A DNA stretch of 64,000 nucleotides, from contig JAKGBX010000002.1 in NCBI GenBank assembly GCA_021555075.1, forward strand, positions 186,001-250,000. The letters are read 5' to 3'. The stretch comes from Rhodobacteraceae bacterium LMO-JJ12. GTDB taxonomy: Bacteria; Pseudomonadota; Alphaproteobacteria; Rhodobacterales; Rhodobacteraceae. Position numbers and translations under genes: made by a program. Of this stretch, positions 46,993 through 56,017 are shown in pieces (the stretch's first letter is position 1; each line of letters opens with the position of its first letter). Under the pieces are notes generated by a model. The model was not told where the DNA came from. It saw only the letters and a list, made by a program, of their open reading frames with translations, and did not search any database.

Positions 46993-47130
46993 TCAATCAT
47001 CGCGCTGCTTGAGTTCAGGCCGTGGTGTGGGTTCAGGACGGCGCCAATACGCGGGGGCGTCCCAACGGACTTCGCGCTGTGGCACCTGACGGCTGGCGAT
47101 ATTGAAAGCGTTGGCCCATACTGTAAACAT
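46993..47130 (-). CDS. Possible 45-residue protein, divergent from LysR
   Basis: A minus-strand frame encodes 45 residues beginning MFTVWANAFNIASRQVPQ and ending RPELKQRDD, with AAAGGG six bases before its ATG. It has a Trp/Arg/Pro-rich middle (RWDAPAYWRRPEP), no membrane helix and no cysteine. It fills the gap in front of the LysR gene, where a regulated target would be expected. Such short frames next to GcvA-like regulators are easily missed; expression is not proven. Confidence 0.5.
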   Translation of the reverse strand: MFTVWANAFNIASRQVPQREVRWDAPAYWRRPEPTPRPELKQRDD

Positions 47131-47228
47131 GTCTTACCCTTTCGATTTGTGTTTCTGCCCTGGATATTGCACGGAAGACTATATGGGCGTGACTCAAAGC
47201 GATTGCCTTGGTGTAAGGTGAAGTTACA

Positions 47229-48116
47229 ATGATTGACTGGCTCCGACTGCCCCCCTTGGCTGCGTTGCGCGCCTTCTCTGCCTATGCGGAGACCGGTAGC
47301 CTTACGGAGGCAGGAGTGCGGCTGAATGTGACCCACGCGGCAATCAGTCAGCAAATCAGGGGGCTGGAGGAGCGCTTGGGGGTCAAATTGATCGAGCGCA
47401 ACGGCCCGCAGACCGCGTTATCAAGCCAGGGTCAGAGGCTGGCCTTGGCGCTTGAGCAAGGTTTTGAGACAATCTCGGGGGCGGTTGAGGAATTGACCGG
47501 GGCAGATGCCGCGCGGCCCGTGCAGGTTTCTGTGACGCCGACATTTGCGTCGTTCTGGCTGATGCCGCGGCTGGCCGATCTGCGGGCGCGTCATCCTGAG
47601 ATCAGCCTGATGATCGACGCGTCACCGGCGCTACGTCAACTGCGGTCTGGTGAATTGGATGTGGCGATCCGTCATGGTCTCGGAGATTGGCCGGGGATTG
47701 ATGCGGAATACCTGTTGTCATCGCCCATCGCGGTGGTTGCAGCACCATCGCTGGTGGGGGACGGAGAGATTTCAGGGCCGGAGGAATTAACCCGGTATCA
47801 TTGGCTTCACGAGACCGGGGTGAACGAAGCCAGCCAATGGTTGGCGCAACATGGGGTGACGCAGGAATTGGCCGCCGGGGCAACGGCGCTTCCGGGCAAT
47901 ATGGTGGTGGAAGCGGCGCGATTGGGGCAAGGTGTGGCGATTCTTTCGCTGCCTTTTATTGCAGATGATGTTGCAGCCGGGCGTTTGCGTCTGCTGTTCG
48001 AGGACGAGCTCGACAAGGGATATTACATCGTCAGCCGCCCCGGAATTCAGCGTAAGGCCGTGCGCGATTTCCTGCGCTGGCTGAGGCGTCAAAAGGTCGC
48101 TTCAAAGAAGGGGTGA
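47229..48116 (+). CDS. LysR-family regulator, GcvA-like, inside the cco locus
   Basis: A 295-residue regulator. The N-terminal HTH reads LAALRAFSAYAETGSLTEAGVRLNVTHAAISQQIRGLEERLG. The effector domain has the GcvA-type VSVTPTFASFWLMPRLADL block. It lies between ccoP and ccoG, which are usually adjacent operons, and is not part of the conserved oxidase set. No cis-site is evident besides the divergent gap with the 45-residue frame. Confidence 0.87.
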   Translation: MIDWLRLPPLAALRAFSAYAETGSLTEAGVRLNVTHAAISQQIRGLEERLGVKLIERNGPQTALSSQGQRLALALEQGFETISGAVEELTGADAARPVQVSVTPTFASFWLMPRLADLRARHPEISLMIDASPALRQLRSGELDVAIRHGLGDWPGIDAEYLLSSPIAVVAAPSLVGDGEISGPEELTRYHWLHETGVNEASQWLAQHGVTQELAAGATALPGNMVVEAARLGQGVAILSLPFIADDVAAGRLRLLFEDELDKGYYIVSRPGIQRKAVRDFLRWLRRQKVASKKG

Positions 48117-48165
48117 CACGGCATGCCGAAAGCCACATCTAATAGGTGCGTCAAAAATGTAGAAT

Positions 48166-48179
48166 TTGATGCAGGTCAA
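48166..48179. promoter_or_regulatory. FNR box upstream of ccoG
   Basis: TTGATGCAGGTCAA matches the FNR consensus with one substitution (GTCAA for ATCAA). It is 65 bases before the GTG start of ccoG. As at fnrL, the box contains an in-frame TTG/ATG pair that makes a false start. Confidence 0.8.
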
Positions 48180-48243
48180 AGCCGAAAAAGTGTCGGCCTG
48201 TGAAAACATCGCTGAAGGCGACCACAAAGAGCAGGATGTGCCA

Positions 48244-49674
48244 GTGTCCCAAGCCGAACCCCAAAAGCTCTATGCCGCGCGCGAGCCGGTATTTCCGAAG
48301 AAAGTCTATGGCCCGTTTCGCAATCTGAAATGGATCATCATGATCGTGACGTTGGGCATTTATTACCTGACGCCGCTGATCCGTTGGGACCGAGGCCCGA
48401 GCCTGCCGGATCAGGCGGTTCTGATCGACATTGCAAACCGCCGGTTCTATTTCTTCTGGATCGAAATTTGGCCCCATGAATTCTATTTCATTGCCGGTCT
48501 TCTGGTGATGGCCGGATTGGGGCTGTTTCTGTTTACTTCGGCACTTGGTCGGGTGTGGTGTGGTTATGCCTGTCCGCAAACGGTATGGACCGATCTGTTC
48601 ATCCTTGTCGAACGTTGGATCGAGGGTGACCGCAATGCGCGCCTGCGGCTGCATCGGCAGAATAAATGGGATTTTCGCAAGTTTCGTCTGCGCATGTCCA
48701 AATGGATAGCCTGGTTGATAATCGCGGTGGCGACGGGCGGGGCGTGGGTGTTCTATTTCGCTGATGCGCCGACGCTCGCCTATGATCTGGTGACGCTGAA
48801 CGCCCACCCGATCGCCTATACCACGATTGCCGTGATGACCGGCACCACCTTCTTCTTCGGGGGCATCGCACGCGAACAAATCTGCATCTATGCCTGCCCA
48901 TGGCCGCGCATTCAGGCGGCGATGATGGATGAGGATACGCTTGTCGTGGCGTATCGCCATTGGCGTGGCGAACCGCGTGGCAAGCTCAAGAAGGGCCAGG
49001 AGGTGGATGCGTCACAGGGCGATTGCATCGACTGTATGGCCTGTGTGAATGTTTGCCCTGTGGGGATCGATATTCGCGATGGTCAGCAGCTCGAATGCAT
49101 CACCTGCGCTTTGTGCATCGACGCCTGTGATGACGTGATGGCCAAGATCGGCAAGCCGCGCGGGTTGATCGACTATATGGCCTTTACCGATGAGACTGCC
49201 GAGATTTCGGGCGGCAAGGCCAAGAACATCTGGAAGCATGTGTTCCGGCCGCGCACCATGGTGTATACTGCGCTGTGGTCATTTGTCGGGATTGGTTTGA
49301 TTGTCGCGCTGTTTATCCGTTCGGATATCGATATGACGGTGGCACCGGTGCGTAATCCGACTTATGTCACACTGTCTGACGGTTCGATCCGCAACGTTTA
49401 CGAGATCAAGTTGCGTAACAAACATGGCGAAGAGCGCCCCTTCCAGCTTTCGGTTGCTGGCGATCCGGGTTTGAGCCTTCAGATCGAGGGCAGCACGTCT
49501 GACACGATCATGGCGCCGGCGGATACGGCCTTTCCGGTGCGGGCCTATGTTGTGGCACCCAAGGGATCGGCACCGGCGGAAAGTCAACGTGTTGAATTCC
49601 GCTTCTGGGTGGAAGATGAAATTAACGGTGAGCGCGCGTATAAAGATACCGTGTTCAACGGAAAGGCAAACTGA
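48244..49674 (+). CDS. ccoG: Cytochrome oxidase accessory protein CcoG (RdxB/FixG)
   Basis: Membrane polyferredoxin, 476 residues, thought to reduce copper during cbb3 assembly. It begins (M)SQAEPQKLYAAREPVFPKK at GTG 48244, which has AGGA seven bases before it; upstream in-frame codons overlap the FNR box. Several helices are followed by two 4Fe-4S motifs (CIDCMACVNVCP and CITCALCIDACD) and a C-terminal Ig-like FixG domain. Its stop overlaps the ccoH start by one base (ATGATG-type junction). Confidence 0.93.
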   Translation: MSQAEPQKLYAAREPVFPKKVYGPFRNLKWIIMIVTLGIYYLTPLIRWDRGPSLPDQAVLIDIANRRFYFFWIEIWPHEFYFIAGLLVMAGLGLFLFTSALGRVWCGYACPQTVWTDLFILVERWIEGDRNARLRLHRQNKWDFRKFRLRMSKWIAWLIIAVATGGAWVFYFADAPTLAYDLVTLNAHPIAYTTIAVMTGTTFFFGGIAREQICIYACPWPRIQAAMMDEDTLVVAYRHWRGEPRGKLKKGQEVDASQGDCIDCMACVNVCPVGIDIRDGQQLECITCALCIDACDDVMAKIGKPRGLIDYMAFTDETAEISGGKAKNIWKHVFRPRTMVYTALWSFVGIGLIVALFIRSDIDMTVAPVRNPTYVTLSDGSIRNVYEIKLRNKHGEERPFQLSVAGDPGLSLQIEGSTSDTIMAPADTAFPVRAYVVAPKGSAPAESQRVEFRFWVEDEINGERAYKDTVFNGKAN

Positions 49675-50144
49675 TGTCGCAGAATGGGCAGAAGGCCAGA
49701 GAAATTACCGGGCGACACGTCTTTATCGGATTTGTAGCGGCTTTTGCTCTGATCATTGGAGTGAATCTGTTTCTGGCCTATAGCGCGGTGCAGACTTTTC
49801 CGGGGCTTGAGGTGAAGAATTCCTATGTCGCAAGCCAGGAGTTTGACAAGCGCAAGACGGCGCAGGAGGCGTTGGGCTGGACCGTGAGCGCCGAGTTGCA
49901 GGGCGAACAGTTGGTGTTGTCGATCATGGACGCCGATGGCCCGGTCGAGGTGCGTGCGCTGCATGCGGTGTTGGGCCGCCCGACCCAGGTCAAAGATGAT
50001 GTCGAACCTGTCTTTGTGTTCAATGGGATGGCCTATGTCGCGCCGATGGAGCTGGCTGATGGCAATTGGGATATCCGAATGGAGGCGATTGCCAAGGACG
50101 GCACCGAATTTAGCCAACGCGTGAAAATGTTGGTGCAAAGGTAA
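49674..50144 (+). CDS. ccoH: cbb3 assembly protein CcoH/FixH
   Basis: A 156-residue protein with one N-terminal helix (about 16-38, HVFIGFVAAFALIIGVNLFLAY) and a periplasmic domain. The family motif GLEVKNSYVASQEFDK is present. It associates with CcoN and copper ATPase during assembly. Four bases from ccoI. Confidence 0.93.
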   Translation: MSQNGQKAREITGRHVFIGFVAAFALIIGVNLFLAYSAVQTFPGLEVKNSYVASQEFDKRKTAQEALGWTVSAELQGEQLVLSIMDADGPVEVRALHAVLGRPTQVKDDVEPVFVFNGMAYVAPMELADGNWDIRMEAIAKDGTEFSQRVKMLVQR

Positions 50145-50147
50145 GAC

Positions 50148-52337
50148 ATGACGGCCACGATCCGCCCTGGTATTTCCGCCTGCCCGGCCTGCTCTGCGGC
50201 GCCGGCGGCCGAGGCTCTGGCGGCTGGAGCGGTAGCGCAAAAGGATGTGCGTATCGCCTTGAGCGTGCCGACAATCCATTGTTCTGCCTGTATAATTGCG
50301 GTCGAAAAAGCGCTGGCCGATTACCCGGGAGTGCAGTCGGCGCGGGTGAACCTGACGCTGAAACGTGCGACGGTTGAGGCCGACCCGGAGGTCATGCCGC
50401 AGGATCTGGTCAGGCTGCTTGAGAGCAACGGGTATGAGGCGCATGAGCTTGATGTCGGCACGCTGAGCGCGACGCAGACCGACAAGGCGGGGCGTGAATT
50501 GCTGATGCGTCTGGCGGTGGCCGGGTTTGCCTCGATGAACGTGATGCTGCTCAGCGTTTCTGTGTGGTCGGGGGCGGCGGACGCGACGCGCGACATGTTC
50601 CATTGGATCAGCGCGGCGATTACCTTGCCGACGATCGCGTTTTCAGGCCAGCCGTTTTTTCGCAGCGCATGGGGGGCCTTGTCGTCTAGGCGGCTCAATA
50701 TGGATGTGCCGATTGTGTTGGCGATCCTTCTGGCGTTGGTCACATCGCTTTGGGAGACGTCGCTTTCGGGCGAACATGCCTATTTCGATGCCGCGCTAAC
50801 GCTGACTTTCTTCCTGTTGGCGGGGCGCTATCTGGACCATCGCACGCGGGCGATTGCGCGTTCAGCGGCCGAGGAGCTTGCCGCGCTGGAAGTGCCGCGA
50901 GCGATATTGGTGGTGGATGGCGAGGAACGGCAGGTGCCGATTTCCGAGGTCAGCGTGGGTGATCTGATCCTGGTGCGTCCGGGTGGTCGGATGCCGGTGG
51001 ATGGCGAGATTGTCGAAGGGCATTCCGAGATTGACCGCTCGTTGCTGACCGGCGAGACGTTGCCGGTTTATGGTGGTCCGGGTCGCGCGGTTTCGGCGGG
51101 GGAAGTGAACCTGACCGGGCCGCTGATCGTGAAGGCGACCGCGGTGGGTGAGGAGAGTTCGCTTCACCGGATGGCCGATCTTGTCGCGATCGCGGAATCG
51201 GGGCGTTCGCGTTACACCTCGCTGGCGGATCGTGCGGCCAAGCTCTATGCGCCGGGGGTTCATATCCTGTCTGGCTTAAGCTTTGTTGGCTGGTATCTTT
51301 ATACTTGGGACGTGCGCACAGCCCTGAATATTGCCGCTGCTGTATTGATCATTACCTGTCCTTGCGCGCTTGGGCTGGCGGTGCCTGCGGTGACGACGGC
51401 GGCTTCGGGGCGGTTGTTCCGGCGTGGCCTGCTGATCAAGGATGCCACCGCGCTGGAGCGGCTGGCGCAGGTCGATACGGTGGTTTTTGACAAGACCGGC
51501 ACGCTCACTTCGGGAATGCCGGAACTTATCAACCTTGATCAGATTTCTTCGCGCGATGTCTCGCTTGCGCTTGCCTTGGCGCAAGGGTCATCACATCCGC
51601 TCTCTGTTTCTTTGACTAATGCGGCGCGTGCGGCCGGATTTGAGGCGGCAGAGGTGGGCGAGATCACCGAGGTTCCGGGTTATGGCACCAAGGGCGTGTG
51701 GCAGGGGCAGGAGGTGGCACTTGGCCGGGCAAGCTGGCTAGGGGCGGAAGCCTTGTCGCGCACAGCGGCGTGGCTCAGGGTTGGGGATTCACCGGCCACT
51801 GCGTTTGAGTTTTCCGACCGGCTGCGCGAAGGCGCGCAAGAGGCGGTGGCGGAGCTTTTGAAAGCGGGCAAGGAGGTTTACCTGATGTCGGGTGATACGA
51901 CGCCTGCGGTCGAAGAGATGGCCCATCGTTTGAACATTCCACATTGGTTGGCCGAGGCGCTTCCGGCGGACAAGGCCGCGCGGGTGCAGGCGATGACCGA
52001 TGAAGGCAAGCGGGTGCTGATGGTTGGTGACGGGCTGAACGATACTGCGGCTCTGGCCGCGGCCCATGTTTCGATTTCGCCCGCGAGCGCGCTGGATGCG
52101 GCGCGCGTGGCCAGTGATATCGTGTTGCTGGGGAGCGATCTGCGCCCGATTGCCGATGCGCTGGACACCGCAGGATCGGCTATTCGCCGTATCCGCGAAA
52201 ATTTCCGTATTGCCACGCTTTATAACATCATCGCTGTGCCGCTGGCGGTTGCGGGTTTTGCCACGCCGCTGATTGCTGCCTTGGCCATGTCGACCAGTTC
52301 GATTACCGTGTCATTGAACGCGCTGAGGCTGAGGTGA
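50148..52337 (+). CDS. ccoI: Copper-transporting P-type ATPase CcoI (FixI)
   Basis: A 729-residue P1B-type ATPase needed to supply copper to cbb3 oxidase. The N-terminal HMA domain has Cys45 and Cys48 (CSAC) preceded by a CPAC near residue 12. The helix-6 metal motif is Cys404-Pro-Cys406, the phosphorylation site is Asp448 in DKTGT, and the hinge is GDGLND. The HP locus appears as SSHPLS. Two extra N-terminal helices are typical. It overlaps nothing; ccoS begins four bases later. Confidence 0.95.
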   Translation: MTATIRPGISACPACSAAPAAEALAAGAVAQKDVRIALSVPTIHCSACIIAVEKALADYPGVQSARVNLTLKRATVEADPEVMPQDLVRLLESNGYEAHELDVGTLSATQTDKAGRELLMRLAVAGFASMNVMLLSVSVWSGAADATRDMFHWISAAITLPTIAFSGQPFFRSAWGALSSRRLNMDVPIVLAILLALVTSLWETSLSGEHAYFDAALTLTFFLLAGRYLDHRTRAIARSAAEELAALEVPRAILVVDGEERQVPISEVSVGDLILVRPGGRMPVDGEIVEGHSEIDRSLLTGETLPVYGGPGRAVSAGEVNLTGPLIVKATAVGEESSLHRMADLVAIAESGRSRYTSLADRAAKLYAPGVHILSGLSFVGWYLYTWDVRTALNIAAAVLIITCPCALGLAVPAVTTAASGRLFRRGLLIKDATALERLAQVDTVVFDKTGTLTSGMPELINLDQISSRDVSLALALAQGSSHPLSVSLTNAARAAGFEAAEVGEITEVPGYGTKGVWQGQEVALGRASWLGAEALSRTAAWLRVGDSPATAFEFSDRLREGAQEAVAELLKAGKEVYLMSGDTTPAVEEMAHRLNIPHWLAEALPADKAARVQAMTDEGKRVLMVGDGLNDTAALAAAHVSISPASALDAARVASDIVLLGSDLRPIADALDTAGSAIRRIRENFRIATLYNIIAVPLAVAGFATPLIAALAMSTSSITVSLNALRLR

Positions 52338-52341
52338 TCTT

Positions 52342-52500
52342 ATGAATATTCTGGTCTATCTGATCCCGATTTCTCTGATTCTGGGTGGCGTCGGACTTGC
52401 GTTCTTCGTCTATACCCTGCGCAGTGATCAGTATGACGATCCTGAAGGAAATTCGCGGCGCATTCTGTCGGATGAGTATGACGACAAACCGAAGCAGTAA
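52342..52500 (+). CDS. ccoS: cbb3 assembly protein CcoS
   Basis: A 52-residue single-helix protein starting MNILVYLIPISLILGGVG with LAFFVYTLRSDQYDDPEG, the CcoS signature, followed by a charged tail ending DDKPKQ. It is needed for haem and copper insertion in cbb3 oxidase. Too short for automatic long-frame searches but unmistakable by sequence and by position after ccoI. Confidence 0.95.
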   Translation: MNILVYLIPISLILGGVGLAFFVYTLRSDQYDDPEGNSRRILSDEYDDKPKQ

Positions 52501-52527
52501 GAACGATCGCGACCCGGGAAGCATTTC

Positions 52528-52710
52528 CTACAGGGAAAGCACCTCTTCAAGATCGGTCGCTTCGCCGCTGGTTGAATCGAGAAGCGTGCCCCCCAAGAGC
52601 CAGTATGCGGCGAGCGCAAAAAGGACGGCTATGATCGCTACGAGCAACCAGCGAAAGCTGGCGCTGTCGCGATATCGCGTTTGTGGGGTGTCATCTGTGT
52701 TATCGCTCAT
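52528..52710 (-). CDS. Small single-helix membrane protein
   Basis: A 60-residue protein with polar N-terminus (MSDNTDDTPQTRYRDSAS), helix about 20-40 (FRWLLVAIIAVLFALAAYWLL) and acidic C-terminus (EATDLEEVLSL). No family recognised. It is convergent with ccoS by 27 bases and is followed upstream by the malonyltransferase-like gene on the same strand. A gene is likely from its composition, but no homologue is known to me. Confidence 0.6.
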   Translation of the reverse strand: MSDNTDDTPQTRYRDSASFRWLLVAIIAVLFALAAYWLLGGTLLDSTSGEATDLEEVLSL

Positions 52711-52799
52711 GGCGGGTTCTCTTGCGTTGGTTCATGGGGCCAACGCCGCACATGGCAGAGGGTTCCAATTTCGCACAAGGGCAGGATCGCCCGATCAGT

Positions 52800-53837
52800 T
52801 TAACCGATAACAAGCGCGCGCTGGTCTTCCATTCCCATGGAAAGGAGGAGGGGCGCGTTGTCTTGCGCTTGTTTGAAGTCTGTCTTGTTGGTCATGCCGC
52901 GCCAGTGCGACGCGAGCAGGCATTGCGCCACCGCGCCACCCAGCGTGGTGCCGGGGCCGAGCACGATAAAGACATCCGGCATGAATTCGCGTGCGGCAAC
53001 GCGAATGGACGCGGCGAAATCATAGGGTTTGGTCACTTGATGATCGAGCGTGTATTGGTGCAAGGCAGCAGGTTCTGTAGATCTGGGGCGCCAGGTCGCA
53101 CCGCGACCATCGATCAAGGCGAGCTGTGGGTCGCCAAAGAGGCTTTCGTGCAGACGCGTCTGACCTTCTTTTGCGACGGGTTGTTGAAGGGCGGTGTGAA
53201 AACCGCCATGGCCGGGCAAACGCATCGGATAGCGCTCTTGAGCCACCGGCATATCGCTCTGAAAGGCATTCAGACCGGCTTCGTTTCCGGCCAGAACCAG
53301 CATGCCTCCGAGATCAATCGAAAGCGCCAGAACATGATCGTTGCGGGAGTCAATCTCGGCGATTTTCGCCTCGATTTTTGCACGTGCGCCGGGGATTGGC
53401 TGCCAATTGTCATCGGTGAAGGGATAGATCAGTTGGCCACCGATCATGTGGTCATGCATCAGTCTGCCCATGGTGTTGACTACCGTAAGGCCGCCGATTT
53501 CGTCGAGTGCCCCGGAGCAGGCCAGCGCGATATACCAGCCCATCGAATTGCCGGTAACGCCAAGGATATCGAATTTCTCGCGGTCAATGGCAAGGAAGTC
53601 GGCGTAAGCACAGGCGTGGATCAGTGCGCTGGCATTGTCGCCGCGCGTGTGGGTGGCGCCGGAGAATTGCGATAAGCTGTCAAGCTCGCTCAGCGTGGGC
53701 TGACCCTGCTTTGTGCGGTAGGTATCGAAGCGTTGGATGAGGGCGCTCTGATTTGAATGGTGGCGGGAGAGATAGCCCAGTTCAGCGCGATTATAGGTGC
53801 CACGACCGGGGGCGACGACTATGGCCGTCTGTTTCAT
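52800..53837 (-). CDS. Malonyl-CoA:ACP transacylase-like acyltransferase
   Basis: A 345-residue FabD-fold protein. The nucleophile elbow is GNSMG (Ser98) in place of FabD GHSLG. The catalytic His is His214 in GGFHTALQ, and an Arg (Arg125 in MGRLMHD) is near the malonyl-binding position. The first strand carries VAPGRGTYN, not the FPGQGSQ of true FabD. It overlaps the fused E1 gene by four bases (ATGA), which suggests it acts on the acyl product of that enzyme. No ACP gene is adjacent, so the acceptor is unknown. Confidence 0.8.
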   Translation of the reverse strand: MKQTAIVVAPGRGTYNRAELGYLSRHHSNQSALIQRFDTYRTKQGQPTLSELDSLSQFSGATHTRGDNASALIHACAYADFLAIDREKFDILGVTGNSMGWYIALACSGALDEIGGLTVVNTMGRLMHDHMIGGQLIYPFTDDNWQPIPGARAKIEAKIAEIDSRNDHVLALSIDLGGMLVLAGNEAGLNAFQSDMPVAQERYPMRLPGHGGFHTALQQPVAKEGQTRLHESLFGDPQLALIDGRGATWRPRSTEPAALHQYTLDHQVTKPYDFAASIRVAAREFMPDVFIVLGPGTTLGGAVAQCLLASHWRGMTNKTDFKQAQDNAPLLLSMGMEDQRALVIG

Positions 53838-56017
53838 TTGGCGCTCCAGAGCTTGCGGGCGGCCTCGGTGATGGAGGCGCGTGAGGGCATGGTGGCGGCG
53901 TAAGCCGGGCCGGTGGCGATGAAGCTGTCATGGGCGGCGAGGCGCGCGTGAGGCAGGGCGGTTTCCTCGTGCAACAGGGCCATGAGGGCTTCGGAGATGT
54001 TGCCCGAGCGGCGGCATTCATCGACGATCAGCACTTTTTTGGCACCTTTCAGAGCGGCGACGATGCCTTGGACTGGCAGGGGGGCCAGCCAGCGCAGGTC
54101 AATGATGCGGGTGTCGATACCGAGCGCAGCGAGGTCGGCGGCGGCCTGAGTCGAGAGATAGCGGCCATTGCCATAGGTGAGGATAGCGAGCGGGCCGGAG
54201 CCGTGCACGCCGACTTCGCCCAATGCGATGCGGCGATCGGGCGAAGGATAAGGCGCCATCCAGCCGCCGTCTTTTTCGTCGAGAAGATCGCGCATCGGAT
54301 AGAGCGCGATAGGCTCGACCATGACCACGACGCGCTGTTCCTCGCGCGCAAGGCGGACGCATTCGCGCAGCATCATTGCCGCGTCGTCACCACGCGACGG
54401 GCAGGCGAGGATCAGGCCGGGAATATCGCGCAGCACGGCGAGCGAATTGTCGTTATGAAAATGCCCGCCGAATCCCTTCTGATAGCCCAGCCCGGCGATG
54501 CGCAGAACCATCGGATTGGTGAACTGACCATTGGAAAAAAACGGCAGGGTCGCGGCCTCGCCACGCAGTTGATCTTCGGCGTTGTGCAGGTAGGCGAGAA
54601 ATTGAATTTCCGGCATCGGGATGAAGCCGTTATGGGCCATACCGATGGCCAGACCTAGGATCGATTGTTCATCAAGAAGCGTGTCGATCATGCGGTCGGG
54701 ACCGAAGCGGTCGATCAGCTTTTGGGTGACGCCGTAGACGCCGCCTTTGCGGCCAACATCTTCGCCCATCATGATGATTTCGCCGTGCTCTAGCATCAGA
54801 TCCGTGAGCGCGAAGTTGAGCAGCTTGGCCATCGGCTGTGGTGTGTTCATTGCTTTGAAATCGTTACCAAAAGCGGCTTGTCGCGCTTGCGGGGAAGGGC
54901 CGTTTGACGGGGCGCATTCGCGTTTGGGCGGGATCAGCGCGGCCATGACCTGCTCGGCGGATTTAAGGCGGGGGCGTTTGATCGCCTGGGCCGCAACGCG
55001 GGTGCATTGGTCTTCGGTTTCGAGGTAAATCGCGAGGGCCTCGTCAGGGCTGAAAACGCCCTTGTCGATCAGCAGACGGGCGGAGTGCAGGAGGGGGTCG
55101 TCGGCCTCCCAGCCTTCGAAGATTTCCTTGCTCAGATAGGCCTGTTGCAGGTCAGAACCGGCGTGGCCGTAGAGGCGCACGGTGGAGAGGTGCAGGAAGA
55201 CCGGTTTGCGCCGGGTTCGCGCGTAGTCGGCTGCCTCTTGTGCGGTGCGGTAGGTGTCATAGAGGTCGAGGCCGTTGGCGTGGAAATACTTGAGGCCGGG
55301 ACGCGAGGCGAAATTGGCGGCGACCCAGCCATCGGGCGTGCGCACCGAGATGCCTATACCGTTGTCTTCGCAGACAAATAGCAGGGGCAGGGGGATGGAT
55401 TGAAATGCCGTCCAACAGGCGGTGTTGATGGCGCCCTGAGCGGTGGAATGGTTCGACGATGCATCGCCGAAGGAGCACATGACGAGGCCGTCTTTTTGCA
55501 ATGTGCGATGCTCGGGCGGGTGGCGGTTTGCGAGGCCAACAGAATAGGCGGCGCCGATGGCTTTGGGGAGGTGAGAGGCGATGGTTGAGGTCTGCGGTGG
55601 AATGGTTAATGCCTTGGAACCAAGGACTTTATGGCGTCCGCCGCTGATTGGATCGTCGGTCGACGTGGCGAAACTGAGCAGCATGTCCCAGGCGGGGGTT
55701 GTGCCCGGAACCTGCGCGCTGCGCATGGTTTGAAAGGCGCCGTCGCGGTAGTGCAGGAAGGCCATGTCTGTCGGGCGCAGGGCCGCTGCGACGGCGGCCA
55801 TGCCTTCGTGACCCGAGGAGCCGATCGTGTAAAAGCCTTCGCCCGCCGCCTGCATCTTGCGCGAGCGGCGGTCGAGGTTGCGCGAGAGGCATTGTGCGCG
55901 AAAGATCGCAACGGCCTGCGGGTCGGTGAGCGGGCCGGAGGCGGGCGCGCCGGTGGGTAACGTGCCTTGAGCGAGCCTGTCGCGAAAGGCTTTGTCGACG
56001 ATATCTGCGCGGTCCAT
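53834..56017 (-). CDS. Fused alpha/beta E1 component, 2-oxoacid dehydrogenase-like
   Basis: A 727-residue thiamine-diphosphate enzyme in which the E1-alpha half (1-370) and the E1-beta half (about 395-727) are one chain. The alpha half has RSRKMQAAGEGFYTIGSSGHEG and the TPP/Mg motif GDASSNHSTAQGAINTA with CEDNGIGIS. The beta half has MMGEDVGRKGGVYGVTQKL and RIAGLGYQKGFGGHFHNDNS. Such fusions resemble branched-chain oxoacid dehydrogenases. No E2 or E3 gene is nearby. It overlaps the acyltransferase gene downstream; the pair may load an acyl group onto a carrier. Confidence 0.88.
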   Translation of the reverse strand: MDRADIVDKAFRDRLAQGTLPTGAPASGPLTDPQAVAIFRAQCLSRNLDRRSRKMQAAGEGFYTIGSSGHEGMAAVAAALRPTDMAFLHYRDGAFQTMRSAQVPGTTPAWDMLLSFATSTDDPISGGRHKVLGSKALTIPPQTSTIASHLPKAIGAAYSVGLANRHPPEHRTLQKDGLVMCSFGDASSNHSTAQGAINTACWTAFQSIPLPLLFVCEDNGIGISVRTPDGWVAANFASRPGLKYFHANGLDLYDTYRTAQEAADYARTRRKPVFLHLSTVRLYGHAGSDLQQAYLSKEIFEGWEADDPLLHSARLLIDKGVFSPDEALAIYLETEDQCTRVAAQAIKRPRLKSAEQVMAALIPPKRECAPSNGPSPQARQAAFGNDFKAMNTPQPMAKLLNFALTDLMLEHGEIIMMGEDVGRKGGVYGVTQKLIDRFGPDRMIDTLLDEQSILGLAIGMAHNGFIPMPEIQFLAYLHNAEDQLRGEAATLPFFSNGQFTNPMVLRIAGLGYQKGFGGHFHNDNSLAVLRDIPGLILACPSRGDDAAMMLRECVRLAREEQRVVVMVEPIALYPMRDLLDEKDGGWMAPYPSPDRRIALGEVGVHGSGPLAILTYGNGRYLSTQAAADLAALGIDTRIIDLRWLAPLPVQGIVAALKGAKKVLIVDECRRSGNISEALMALLHEETALPHARLAAHDSFIATGPAYAATMPSRASITEAARKLWSAK

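Noticed and set aside
46984-47000. FNR-like TTGAT and ATCAA near 46975-46996
   Set aside because: The two half-sites are ten bases apart, not four, so FNR could not bind.
48166-48243. TTG/ATG start for CcoG upstream of 48244
   Set aside because: The codons lie in the FNR box; GTG 48244 has an AGGA site and starts exactly at the conserved SQAEPQ region.
52683-53675. Plus-strand frame across the acyltransferase gene
   Set aside because: Antisense of a gene with intact nucleophile elbow and catalytic His; no family resemblance of its own.
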